Below, piece by piece: positions 27,104-35,824 of a DNA stretch of 64,000 bases. Origin of the DNA: Clostridia bacterium. Its GTDB lineage: Bacteria > Bacillota > Clostridia > Oscillospirales > CAG-272. The notes under the pieces are model-generated. The model did not search any database. It was not told the DNA's origin and worked only from the letters and a program-made list of their open reading frames with translations. Numbering within the stretch: the stretch's first letter is position 1; every line of letters starts with the position of its first letter. The DNA is taken from the NCBI GenBank assembly GCA_017465885.1, contig JAFTVG010000002.1, positions 1 through 64,000 of the forward strand, read 5' to 3'. A program made the translations under genes and the position numbers.

Positions 27104-28018
27104 TCAGTTCTCCTTGTCAAACAGCGCATTTACGAAGTCCTTGCGGTCAAAGGGCTGCAGATCGTCGATCTTTTCGCCCACGCCCACGAACTTCACAGGG
27201 ATGTCAAGCTCCTCCTTCACCGAGAAGATGATGCCTCCCTTTGCCGTGCCGTCAAGCTTCGTCAGTACAAGACCGGTGATGGCGGCGGCATTTTTGAATT
27301 CCTTTGCCTGATTCACGGCGTTCTGTCCCGTGGTGGCATCGATCACCAGCAGATTTTCTCTTGCCGCGTCGGGCAGCTCGCGGGAGAGGACGCGGTTGAT
27401 CTTGGCAAGCTCGTCCATTAGGTTCTTTTTGTTGTGTAACCGTCCTGCGGTATCCACGATCAGCACGTCGGCGTTTCTCTTCTTCGCGGCGTTTGCGGCG
27501 TCGAAGACTACGGCGGCGGGGTCAGCCCCTTCGCCCTGCTTGATCATTTCCACGCCCACTCTGTCAGCCCATACCTGAAGCTGATCGATGGCGCCCGCGC
27601 GGAAGGTGTCGGCGGCGGCAAGCACCACCTTTTTGCCTTGCGCCTTTAACTGTGCGCTCAGCTTTGCGATGGTGGTGGTCTTACCCACGCCGTTGACGCC
27701 GATGACCAAGATCACCGACGGGGTGGTGTCCAGCTTCAAGGCGGTGTTTTCGCCCATAGTGTCGCAGAGGATCTCCTTTAAGACCTCCAGCGCCTCCTCG
27801 CCCCCCTCGATCTTTCTTTCCTTTAACTCATCGCGCAATCGGTCGATGATCTTGGAGCTGGTGGCAGCACCCACGTCTGCCATAATGAGCAGCTCTTCCA
27901 GCTCCTCCAGCAGCTCCTCGTCCACCTTGCGCATATTTTTAAACAGCTCGTGTACCTGTCCGAATACCGACTGCTTGGTCTTTTTTAAACCTTCCTTGAT
28001 CTTTGAAAAAAATCCCAT
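27104..28018 (-). CDS. ftsY: Signal recognition particle receptor FtsY
   Basis: 304 residues. Receptor GTPase that docks SRP-ribosome complexes at the membrane. Short N domain without the long acidic A region of E. coli, then G-domain motifs GVNGVGKTTT, DTFRAGA, DTAGR and TKLDG. It follows smc by ~39 nt, the usual smc-ftsY pair. Confidence 0.98.
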   Translation of the reverse strand: MGFFSKIKEGLKKTKQSVFGQVHELFKNMRKVDEELLEELEELLIMADVGAATSSKIIDRLRDELKERKIEGGEEALEVLKEILCDTMGENTALKLDTTPSVILVIGVNGVGKTTTIAKLSAQLKAQGKKVVLAAADTFRAGAIDQLQVWADRVGVEMIKQGEGADPAAVVFDAANAAKKRNADVLIVDTAGRLHNKKNLMDELAKINRVLSRELPDAARENLLVIDATTGQNAVNQAKEFKNAAAITGLVLTKLDGTAKGGIIFSVKEELDIPVKFVGVGEKIDDLQPFDRKDFVNALFDKEN

Positions 28019-28057
28019 ATTCTTTCCTTTCCACCGCCCCGCAGGGGACGGTGCTCC

Positions 28058-31000
28058 TTACACCTTCAGTCCGATCTTGCTTTCCACCTCGCCCAAATGC
28101 AGGGGGAGCACTCTTGAAATGCCCCGCTCGCCCATGGTCACGCCGTACATGGTGTCGGCCTCCTCCATAGTGCCTCTTCTGTGGGAAATGATGATGAACT
28201 GGGTCTTGTCCGAATAATTTTTGGCATAGCTTGCAAAGCGGGCAACGTTCACCTCGTCTAACGCCGCCTCGATCTCGTCCAGCAGACAGAAGGGTGCCGG
28301 ATTGACTCGCAGGATTGCAAAGAAGAGGGCGATGGCAACGAAGACCTGCTCGCCGCCCGAAAGGAGGGACAGGCTCTTGATGATTTTGCCCGGAGGCGCC
28401 ACGCTGATCTCGATACCGCTTTCCAAGATGTTTTCGGGGTCGTTTAAAGATAGCTCAGCCGTACCGCCGCCGAACAGCTCTGCAAAGACCTTGCGGAAGT
28501 TCTCGTTGATGGCGGAGAAGATCTCGGCAAAGCGGCTCTTCATCTCCTTTTCAAGGGAGACGATCACCTCGCCCAGGTCTGCACGCGCCTTGATCAGATC
28601 TGCGTGCTGACGTGAAAGCTCGTCGAAGCGTTCCTTCACGTCGGCGTACTCCTCGATTGCCCCCACGTTCACGGGACCAAGATCTCTGATGCGGTTTTTC
28701 AGTTTGTTTTGACGGCTTACCGCCTCGTTTTTGCTCTCCGCGGTGATCTCGGGATAGCCCAGCTCCTTGGAGCCGGCGTAGGTCAGCTCGTATTCGTCCC
28801 AAAGCCTTGCGGTGTAGCGCTCCTGCTCGGTCTTGATGGACTCCAGCGCCCCGTCAAGACGGGTGTAATCCCGCAAAAGGATCTCTCTGTGACGGGTCTT
28901 TTCCTTTTGCTGCAGACGGATCTGCTCGGACTGCTTTTCGAAATCCTCGCTTTCCTGCTTCAACCGTCCGTCGGTCTCCTCTAACAGCTGAAGCTCCTTT
29001 AAAAGTGCGTCGTGACGGGCACTTTCTGTCCGTTCCTTGCTGATGCACTCCTCTTTTTTGACAGTCAACGCCTTTTTCTGCTCCTTGAAGGCGGTGATCT
29101 CCTCTTGAAGCTCCGCCATTTGCAAGAAGGTCTTTTCCAAGGTCAAACGGTCATTTTCAAGATCTCTTTCAAGGAAATTCCGTTCAAGGGTCAGGGCATT
29201 TTTCTGCTCTATGAGGCGATCACGCCTATCTTCTTCTTCCGATCTTTCTGCAAGAATGGCATTTTCCGCCTCCTTGCAGTCATCAAGAGCCTGTACTGCC
29301 TGCTTGATGGCAAGATCCAACGCCGCCTTTTCCTCGGCGAAGTTTGCCATCTGATCCTGAAGGGCTTCCAAGCCCTCCTTCACGGCGGCAAGCTGGGAGC
29401 GGTCGCTGTCCATTTTGGCGCGGCGCACCTTGCAGTCGGTATCCTCCGAGTTGAGCATCACGGTCAGGATCTCCAGAGTGGAGCTTTCCTTGCTCTCCTC
29501 GTTTTCAAGATCGCGGATCTCCTCTTCCAGGGCACCGATCCTTTTTTTACAAAGGAGAAGCCCCTCCGCAAGGCGCTCCTTGTCCTTTTCAAGACGGGTG
29601 ATCTCTGCCCCTCTTGACAGGATCCCGCCTTCCTTTTTCACCGAACCGCCGGTGTAGGAGCCGCCCGCATTGATGACCTGACCGTCAAGGGAGACGATCT
29701 TGAAGGATCTTGAAAAGGCGGCGGAAATGTCCGATGCGTGATCCAGCGTGTCGCAGATCACCGTTCTGCAAAGCAGGTAGTCGATTGCCTTTTGATGCTT
29801 CTTGTCGCAGCGCACCAGCTCGTTTGCCACGCCGATAAAGCCTTCCTTGGAAGCAAGCTTCCTTTGGTCCACGTCCAGCCCCTTGGGGGAGATGGTGGAA
29901 AGGGGGTAGAAGGTGGCTCTGCCCACGCCTGCGCGTTTCAGCTCTGCAATAGCGTCCTTTGCCGCCTGCTCGTCCTCGGTCACCACGTGCTGAAGGCTGG
30001 CACCCAGCGCGATCTCTATGGCAAGAGCGTACTGCTCATCCACCGAAATGAGCTTGGAAACGGGACCGCAAATGCCCGAGATCCTTCCTTCGGCGGCTTT
30101 GGTCATCACGTGACGCACCGAGCCGGCATATCCCTCGAAATGCTCCTCCATCCGCTTTAAAAGGCGGATACGTTCAAGCAGGGTGTTTTGCTCCACGGTG
30201 ATCTTGCCCGCGTTGTCCCGTTCCTGCTGTTGGCTCAAAAGCAGGATGTCCTTTTTGCTTTTGAGTTGTTCTATTGTTTTTTTGCTTTCTTCGATCTTCT
30301 TTTTGTAGCTTTGCAGGTCCTCCTCGGCGCGCAAAAGTCCTGCGCCCGTCTGCTTGATGCGGGCATTCAGGATCTCAGCCTGCTCTTCAAGCTCTTCCTT
30401 GCGCTCCTTTTCGCCCGATTTGCTTCCCTCCAAGGAGGAAAGACGGAGCTTTAACTGCTGTAAAGCCTCTTTTTGCTGCTCTTGATTCCGGTCAGCCTCT
30501 TCCTTTTTGAAGCTGATGCCGTCAAGAGCGGCTCTTGACCTCGTAATGGCGTCAAGACAGTTGTCCTGGCGTTTTTGCAGCTCCTCTGCCGTCTTTTTTT
30601 CAAGAGAGATCTTTTCCTGCAGCTCTCCTGCCATTGCGGCGCATTCCTTGCCCTGCAGATCCTTCTTTTCGATCTCGTTTTGCAGGCGCACTTCCTCGTC
30701 CTGACAGTGCTGGTGGTCCTTTTTGGCAAGCAGAGATGCGGCGAGGGCGGCGTGCCGCTCCTCGGTCAGTCTGGCGTGCTCCTTGCCTGCGTTTTCGCTT
30801 TGCTCGCGGTTTTCGCGTACCCGTTGAAGCAGCCGCTCGCTCTGTCTTTCAAGGCTTTGCAGAGAGTCCTCTGCCATTTCCAACTCGTGCTTTGAGATCT
30901 CATAGTCCGCCTGCAGCTTTGCGGTGCGCTCACGGATGGAGTCGATCTCGTAGAGCCACAGTCCCACGTCCACTTCTTTTTTCTGACCGTACAGCTCTAA

Positions 31001-31651
31001 GTATTTTCTTGCTTTTTCGGCGTCCTTTTCAAGGGGGCCCACCCGTCCTTGAAGCTCTCCTAAAATGTCGGTGACGCGGGAGAGGTTGTCGTCTGCCTTT
31101 TCAAGCTTTCTTTCTGCCTCGGATTTCTTGTAGCGGTATTTGGAGATGCCCGCCGCCTCTTCAAAGATGCCGCGGCGATCCTCGCTCTTTTTGGAGATGA
31201 TCTCGGCAATTCGTCCCTGCCCGATGATGGAGTAGCCCGATTTGCCCAGACCCGTGTTCATAAACAGCTCGGTGATGTCCTTTAAGCGGACGTTCTTGCC
31301 GTTGATCATATATTCGCTGTCGCCCGAGCGGTAATATTTTCTGGTGACCGTCACCTCGTCGTATTCCACGGGCAGGGCGATCTCACCCGAGGTGTTGTCG
31401 AAGGTCAGCGATACCTCGGCGTAGCCCATGGGACGGCGGTTGTCAGTACCTCCGAAGATCACGTCCTCCATTTTGGTACCGCGGATATTTTTGCTGGAAA
31501 GCTCGCCCAGCACCCAGCGGATGGCGTCGGCAATGTTGGATTTGCCGCTTCCGTTGGGGCCGATGACCACCGTCATACCCGCATCGAAATTCAGCTTCGT
31601 GCGGTCGGGGAAGGACTTAAAGCCCTGCAGTTCAAGTGATTTCAGTCGCAC
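28058..31651 (-). CDS. smc: Chromosome segregation ATPase SMC
   Basis: 1197 residues. Walker A GPNGSGKSN (32-40), long coiled coils at ~170-500 and ~680-1020, a hinge domain at ~510-670 and a C-terminal head with an LSLLSGGEQVFVAIAL signature and LDEIEAALDE Walker B. Signature Gln replaces the Arg/Lys commonly found after SGGE. The start is GTG at 31651-31649 behind AAGGAG, overlapping the radical SAM gene by 20 nt. Confidence 0.98.
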   Translation of the reverse strand: MRLKSLELQGFKSFPDRTKLNFDAGMTVVIGPNGSGKSNIADAIRWVLGELSSKNIRGTKMEDVIFGGTDNRRPMGYAEVSLTFDNTSGEIALPVEYDEVTVTRKYYRSGDSEYMINGKNVRLKDITELFMNTGLGKSGYSIIGQGRIAEIISKKSEDRRGIFEEAAGISKYRYKKSEAERKLEKADDNLSRVTDILGELQGRVGPLEKDAEKARKYLELYGQKKEVDVGLWLYEIDSIRERTAKLQADYEISKHELEMAEDSLQSLERQSERLLQRVRENREQSENAGKEHARLTEERHAALAASLLAKKDHQHCQDEEVRLQNEIEKKDLQGKECAAMAGELQEKISLEKKTAEELQKRQDNCLDAITRSRAALDGISFKKEEADRNQEQQKEALQQLKLRLSSLEGSKSGEKERKEELEEQAEILNARIKQTGAGLLRAEEDLQSYKKKIEESKKTIEQLKSKKDILLLSQQQERDNAGKITVEQNTLLERIRLLKRMEEHFEGYAGSVRHVMTKAAEGRISGICGPVSKLISVDEQYALAIEIALGASLQHVVTEDEQAAKDAIAELKRAGVGRATFYPLSTISPKGLDVDQRKLASKEGFIGVANELVRCDKKHQKAIDYLLCRTVICDTLDHASDISAAFSRSFKIVSLDGQVINAGGSYTGGSVKKEGGILSRGAEITRLEKDKERLAEGLLLCKKRIGALEEEIRDLENEESKESSTLEILTVMLNSEDTDCKVRRAKMDSDRSQLAAVKEGLEALQDQMANFAEEKAALDLAIKQAVQALDDCKEAENAILAERSEEEDRRDRLIEQKNALTLERNFLERDLENDRLTLEKTFLQMAELQEEITAFKEQKKALTVKKEECISKERTESARHDALLKELQLLEETDGRLKQESEDFEKQSEQIRLQQKEKTRHREILLRDYTRLDGALESIKTEQERYTARLWDEYELTYAGSKELGYPEITAESKNEAVSRQNKLKNRIRDLGPVNVGAIEEYADVKERFDELSRQHADLIKARADLGEVIVSLEKEMKSRFAEIFSAINENFRKVFAELFGGGTAELSLNDPENILESGIEISVAPPGKIIKSLSLLSGGEQVFVAIALFFAILRVNPAPFCLLDEIEAALDEVNVARFASYAKNYSDKTQFIIISHRRGTMEEADTMYGVTMGERGISRVLPLHLGEVESKIGLKV

Positions 31652-32672
31652 TGTATGCTCCTTCTTCCACGGTTGCCGTTCTGCCCGTCAGCAGGTCGCT
31701 TTCTTTAAAGCGCAGACGGCATCCGTATTTTTCGCTCAAATACTTTTTGTTTGCCCCCTTTTGACCGATCGCCTTGGAAAGGTGACCGCGGGGCAGGGAA
31801 ACGGTATATGCTTTTCCCCTTTTCGGGGGATGGTTTTCAAACAGCTCTTCTAAAAGGGTGCGCCACAGAGCGTTTTCGGCAAGCTCTCCGAAGGCAGGAT
31901 GATAACAGCCCGCAAGGGCGTCCTTCAGTCCCTCCTCTGCCTGCAGACCCATCCGCAGGATCTTCACCCCTCTTTCTTCAAAGAGAGGAATGAGCTCAGC
32001 CGTTCTCTTCACCCCCTCTTCAAGGGTGAGAGGGGCGTAGCGTCCGCTTTTGTATAATTCTCCAAGCTCTGTGCCCTCTAAAACCACCGTGGGGTAGATG
32101 CGCACCGTGTCCGCCCCCCAGGCACAGATGTCAAGGGCGGTCTTTTTTTCCTTTTCGGGGGTAGAGAGGGGAAGTCCCAGCATCATCTGTCCGCCCGCCT
32201 CAAAGCATCCTCGCTCCTTGATGAGACGAAGAGCCCTTTGCCCGTCTGAGGGCGTGTGTCTTCGTTGGCAGGCATCCAGGACCTGCCCATCGGTGCTTTG
32301 AAGCCCCAGCTCGATGGCGCTGACCCCGTACCGCTCAAGCAGATCCAAGATCTGCCCGTCGATGCAGTCGGGGCGGGTGGAGAGGCGGATCCCGCAGATC
32401 CTGCCGTTCTCGATCTCCCTTTTGCCCATTTCCAGCAGGGCGATCATCAGCTCACGGTCGATGGCGGTAAAGGAGCCGCCGAAAAAGGCAAGCTCCGCCT
32501 GTCTTTCTCCAAGGGTCTTCAAGGCGTTTTTTAAGGTTTCCTCCGCCTTTGACAGCGAAAAGGCGTTCGTGCCCGAGATGGTCCTTTGGTTGCAAAAGAC
32601 GCACCCGTGGGGACAGCCCATATGGGGGACAAAAATGGGGATGTTGGCGTGTTTTTTTGGAAAGGGGCTCAT
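31632..32672 (-). CDS. Radical SAM protein, Elp3-like, between rnc and smc
   Basis: 346 residues. The [4Fe-4S] cluster motif is CPHGCVFC (C-x3-C-x2-C, ~19-26), with an FFGGSFTA stretch and a TIM-barrel core. The last ~50 residues (RGHLSKAIGQKGANKKYL) look like an RNA-binding KH-type GxxG segment. The family is often found in this position in Clostridia. Its acceptor, probably a tRNA base or ribosomal RNA, is not known to me. Its ATG overlaps the stop of rnc (ATGA). Confidence 0.85.
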   Translation of the reverse strand: MSPFPKKHANIPIFVPHMGCPHGCVFCNQRTISGTNAFSLSKAEETLKNALKTLGERQAELAFFGGSFTAIDRELMIALLEMGKREIENGRICGIRLSTRPDCIDGQILDLLERYGVSAIELGLQSTDGQVLDACQRRHTPSDGQRALRLIKERGCFEAGGQMMLGLPLSTPEKEKKTALDICAWGADTVRIYPTVVLEGTELGELYKSGRYAPLTLEEGVKRTAELIPLFEERGVKILRMGLQAEEGLKDALAGCYHPAFGELAENALWRTLLEELFENHPPKRGKAYTVSLPRGHLSKAIGQKGANKKYLSEKYGCRLRFKESDLLTGRTATVEEGAYSATEIT

Positions 32673-33421
32673 TGCTCCTCACCGTAATCCAGACCGAAAT
32701 ACCCCAGCGCCATCTTAGCCGCCTGCTGTTCAGCCATTCTCTTGCTGGAGCCCTTGCCCCTGCCGATCACGTTGCTGTTTAACTGCGCCTCCACTTCAAA
32801 GACCTTGCAGTGGTCAGGACCATATTCGGCAATGGGCACGTATTCAAGTCTCTCGCCGTGATCCATCTGTACGATCTGCTGCAAGATGGTCTTGTAGTCT
32901 CTGTTTTCACCCTTTTTCACGGTGGCGCTCACCTTTTGCTCGATGAAGGGCAAGACCACCTTTTCGGCACTTTCAAGCCCTGCATCCAGGTAAATGGCAC
33001 CGATGAGCGCCTCAAAGGCGTTCTCAAGGGTGGATTTGCGGTCGCGCCCCTCGGGGTTGTCCTCCCCCTTGCCAAGATAGAGGCATCCGCCCATCTCTAA
33101 GTCTCTTGCATACTGAGAAAGGGCGATATCCCTTACGGCAAGAGAGCGGAGCTTTGAAAGGTCGCCTTCGTTTTCCTCGGGGTAGCGATCGTAAATATAG
33201 TGGGCGGTGATCAGAGAGATCACCGAGTCGCCGAGAAACTCTAACCGCTCGTTGCAGTGGCAGCTAAGCCCTCGGCTCTTCATTTCGTTTTGGTAGGAGG
33301 AGTGGGTCAGAGCGGTTCTCAAAAGCTCCTTGTTTTTAAAACGGTATCCGATCCGTTTTTCAAACGCCTCAAGGCGCTCCTCGTCGTTTTTGTAGAGTTC
33401 TTCGTGGCTTTTTCCGCTCAT
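32669..33421 (-). CDS. rnc: Ribonuclease III
   Basis: 250 residues. Double-strand-specific endoribonuclease for rRNA and mRNA processing. The signature NERLEFLGDSV carries the catalytic Glu/Asp, a second acidic cluster is at FEALIGAIYLDAG, and the C-terminal dsRBD ends in KGSSKRMAEQQAAKMAL. Start at ATG 33421 after AAAGGAG. It follows plsX directly; the acpP gene usually between them is missing. Confidence 0.97.
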   Translation of the reverse strand: MSGKSHEELYKNDEERLEAFEKRIGYRFKNKELLRTALTHSSYQNEMKSRGLSCHCNERLEFLGDSVISLITAHYIYDRYPEENEGDLSKLRSLAVRDIALSQYARDLEMGGCLYLGKGEDNPEGRDRKSTLENAFEALIGAIYLDAGLESAEKVVLPFIEQKVSATVKKGENRDYKTILQQIVQMDHGERLEYVPIAEYGPDHCKVFEVEAQLNSNVIGRGKGSSKRMAEQQAAKMALGYFGLDYGEEQ

Positions 33422-33461
33422 CACGGCACTCCTTTCTCTTGTCGTTTGTTTTTTTGGATGC

Positions 33462-34466
33462 TCAGCTTTCGTTTGTGGCGGAGAATCCTTCAATTGCCTC
33501 GCTGATCTTCGAAACCGCCTCGCCCTTTACCAGGCGGATGGCTTGCAAAATGGCGTTTTTCATAGCGTAGGCATCCGAATTGCCGTGCGCCTTGATCACG
33601 GGAGCGGAGATGCCCAGCAGAGGCGCACCGCCGTATTCCTTGGCGTCGTACTTCTTCTTCATTTTATACACGTCTTTTCTGCAAAGAAGTCCCGCGATCT
33701 TGTTTTTAAGAGAGGAATTCAGCGTTTCCTTCAGGTTGAGCATCAGGAATTTGCTCATTCCCTCCATACTCTTTAACAGCACGTTGCCCGCAAAGCCGTC
33801 GGTGACCAGCACGTCGCAAACGCCCTTGGGCACGTTGCCCGCCTCCACGTTGCCAACGAACCGGATGCCCTTCATTTCCGAAAGGCGCTTATATGCCTTC
33901 ACGTGCTCCTCGGTGCCCTTGTGGGGCTCTGCACCGATGTTCAGCAGACCCACGCGGGGCTCTTCCACCCCGCAGACCGCCTTCATATAAAGGCTTCCCA
34001 TAATGGCGTACTGTGCAAAGATGTCCTCGTTGAAGCTGGTGTTGGCGCCGCAGTCTAAAATGAGCACGGGGCAGGACAGCGCCACCACCGTACCGATGGC
34101 AGCCTTCTTGACCCCCTTCAGCCTTTTGACAAAAAGAGTGGCACCCACCTGCACGGCGCCCGTGCTTCCCGCACTGACGAAGGCATCCACCTCTTTTTTT
34201 GCAAGCAGCTCAAAGCCCACCTTCAGAGAGGTATCGGGCTTGGATCTGACCGATAAGGGGGGATCCTCCATGGTGATGACGTTTTCTGCGTGTACGATCT
34301 CAATGCCCGAAAGGTCAAGACCGTGCTCCTTGGCACAAGCCTCGATTTGTTCCTTGTGACCCACCAAAACAGGGGTAAAGTCTGCTTCTTTTCGGGCGTC
34401 AATACAGCCTTTGATCTGTTCAAGAGGGGCAAAATCGCCGCCCATTGCATCAATAAGTATCTTCAT
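33462..34466 (-). CDS. plsX: Phosphate acyltransferase PlsX
   Basis: 334 residues. Converts acyl-ACP to acyl-phosphate, the first step of phospholipid synthesis through PlsX/PlsY. Typical start KILIDAMGGDFAP, DCGANT, and VTDGFAGNV near the C-terminal third. The ATG at 34466 fits GGAG better than the GTG two codons earlier. Located between trmFO and rnc, with 23 and 40 nt gaps. Confidence 0.97.
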   Translation of the reverse strand: MKILIDAMGGDFAPLEQIKGCIDARKEADFTPVLVGHKEQIEACAKEHGLDLSGIEIVHAENVITMEDPPLSVRSKPDTSLKVGFELLAKKEVDAFVSAGSTGAVQVGATLFVKRLKGVKKAAIGTVVALSCPVLILDCGANTSFNEDIFAQYAIMGSLYMKAVCGVEEPRVGLLNIGAEPHKGTEEHVKAYKRLSEMKGIRFVGNVEAGNVPKGVCDVLVTDGFAGNVLLKSMEGMSKFLMLNLKETLNSSLKNKIAGLLCRKDVYKMKKKYDAKEYGGAPLLGISAPVIKAHGNSDAYAMKNAILQAIRLVKGEAVSKISEAIEGFSATNES

Positions 34467-34489
34467 ATCCACTCCGCGGGCGCAAAGGA

Positions 34490-35824
34490 TCAGTCCTTTA
34501 GCGCATCCTTTATGCTTTCGATATAGGCAAGCGACCGCTCGGCGTACACCTTGTTGCGTGCCTGCTTGCCGCCCTTGACCTTTTTTTCAAGGGGCTCGAT
34601 GACGCCGAAGTTGGCGTTCATCGGCTGGAAGTCTCCCAGCGACCCGTGTGCCACGTATCTTGCCATCGCCCCCAGCTCCGATACGGGGGAGAAGAGGAAT
34701 GGCTCCTTGCCCAGCGCCTGCCTTGCGGCGTTGATGCCTGCCACGAGTCCCGAGCCTGCCGACTCCACGTAGCCCTCCACGCCGGTCATCTGTCCTGCAA
34801 AATAGACTGCCTCCCCGCTTTTTAAGCGGTAGCTTTCGTCAAGAAGACCGGGTGAGTTTAAGAAGGTATTGCGGTGCATCACCCCGTAGCGCACGAACTC
34901 GGCGTTTTGTAGCCCCGGGATCAGGCGAAAGACCCTTCTTTGCTCGGGAAAGGTCAGGTGGGTCTGGAAGCCCACCAGATTGTACATAGTTTTGTCAAGG
35001 TTTTCCTGACGAAGCTGCAGCACGGCAAAGGCTTCCTTTCCCGTGTCGGGTAAAGGCAGACCCACCGGCTTCATCGGGCCGTATAAAAGGGTCTCGTATC
35101 CTCTTTTTGCCATGACCTCCACGGGCATACACCCTTCAAAAACGGTCAGCTCCTTCTGACTTTCCTTGTCAAAGTCCTTTAGGGGGGCTTCCTCTGCGGA
35201 AACGAGCGCCTCGTAGAAGACGTCGTATTCCTCCTTGGTCATGGGGCAGTTGATATAGCACGCCTCACCCTTGCCGTAGCGGGAGGCGATGAATGCCTTT
35301 GACATATCAATGGAGGAAGCCTCCACGATGGGGGCGGCGGCGTCAAAGAAGTGAAGGCGCTTGTCGCCCACCAGGCTTTGGATATAGTCCGCCATGGGCT
35401 CGGAGGTCAGGGGACCGGTTGCGATCACGGTGATCTCACCGTCTATGGGATGAGCGCATTCCTCCTCTATCACGGTGATGAAGGGATGGTTTTTGATCTT
35501 TTGGGTGATATAGGAGGCAAACGCCGTTCTGTCCACAGCCAGCGCCGAGCCCGCGGGCACACGGGTCTTCATTGCCGCCTCCATAATGAGCGAGCCTAAA
35601 GCGCTCATCTCTGCCTTTAAAAGCCCCACGGCGTTTTCGGGCATTTCGGAGCGCAGGGAGTTGGAGCAGACCAGCTCGCCAAAGAGGGGTTGGTGGTGGG
35701 CGGGGGTCATCTTGTTAGGCTTCATTTCGTGAAGGATCACCTTCACGCCCATATTTGCCGCCTGCCACGCCGCCTCGCATCCCGCAAGGCCTGCGCCGAT
35801 CACGTGTACGGTCGGATTATTCAC
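34490..35824 (-). CDS. trmFO: Methylenetetrahydrofolate-tRNA-(uracil-5-)-methyltransferase TrmFO
   Basis: 444 residues. FAD- and folate-dependent methylation of U54 in the T-loop of tRNAs. The N-terminal FAD-binding GAGLAGCEAA, CSNSLRS and GVEGYVESAGSG confirm the family. Start is GTG 35824-35822 behind GGAGG; the gene begins inside the last codons of topA (8-nt overlap). Longer in-frame starts would run further into topA. Confidence 0.95.
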   Translation of the reverse strand: MNNPTVHVIGAGLAGCEAAWQAANMGVKVILHEMKPNKMTPAHHQPLFGELVCSNSLRSEMPENAVGLLKAEMSALGSLIMEAAMKTRVPAGSALAVDRTAFASYITQKIKNHPFITVIEEECAHPIDGEITVIATGPLTSEPMADYIQSLVGDKRLHFFDAAAPIVEASSIDMSKAFIASRYGKGEACYINCPMTKEEYDVFYEALVSAEEAPLKDFDKESQKELTVFEGCMPVEVMAKRGYETLLYGPMKPVGLPLPDTGKEAFAVLQLRQENLDKTMYNLVGFQTHLTFPEQRRVFRLIPGLQNAEFVRYGVMHRNTFLNSPGLLDESYRLKSGEAVYFAGQMTGVEGYVESAGSGLVAGINAARQALGKEPFLFSPVSELGAMARYVAHGSLGDFQPMNANFGVIEPLEKKVKGGKQARNKVYAERSLAYIESIKDALKD

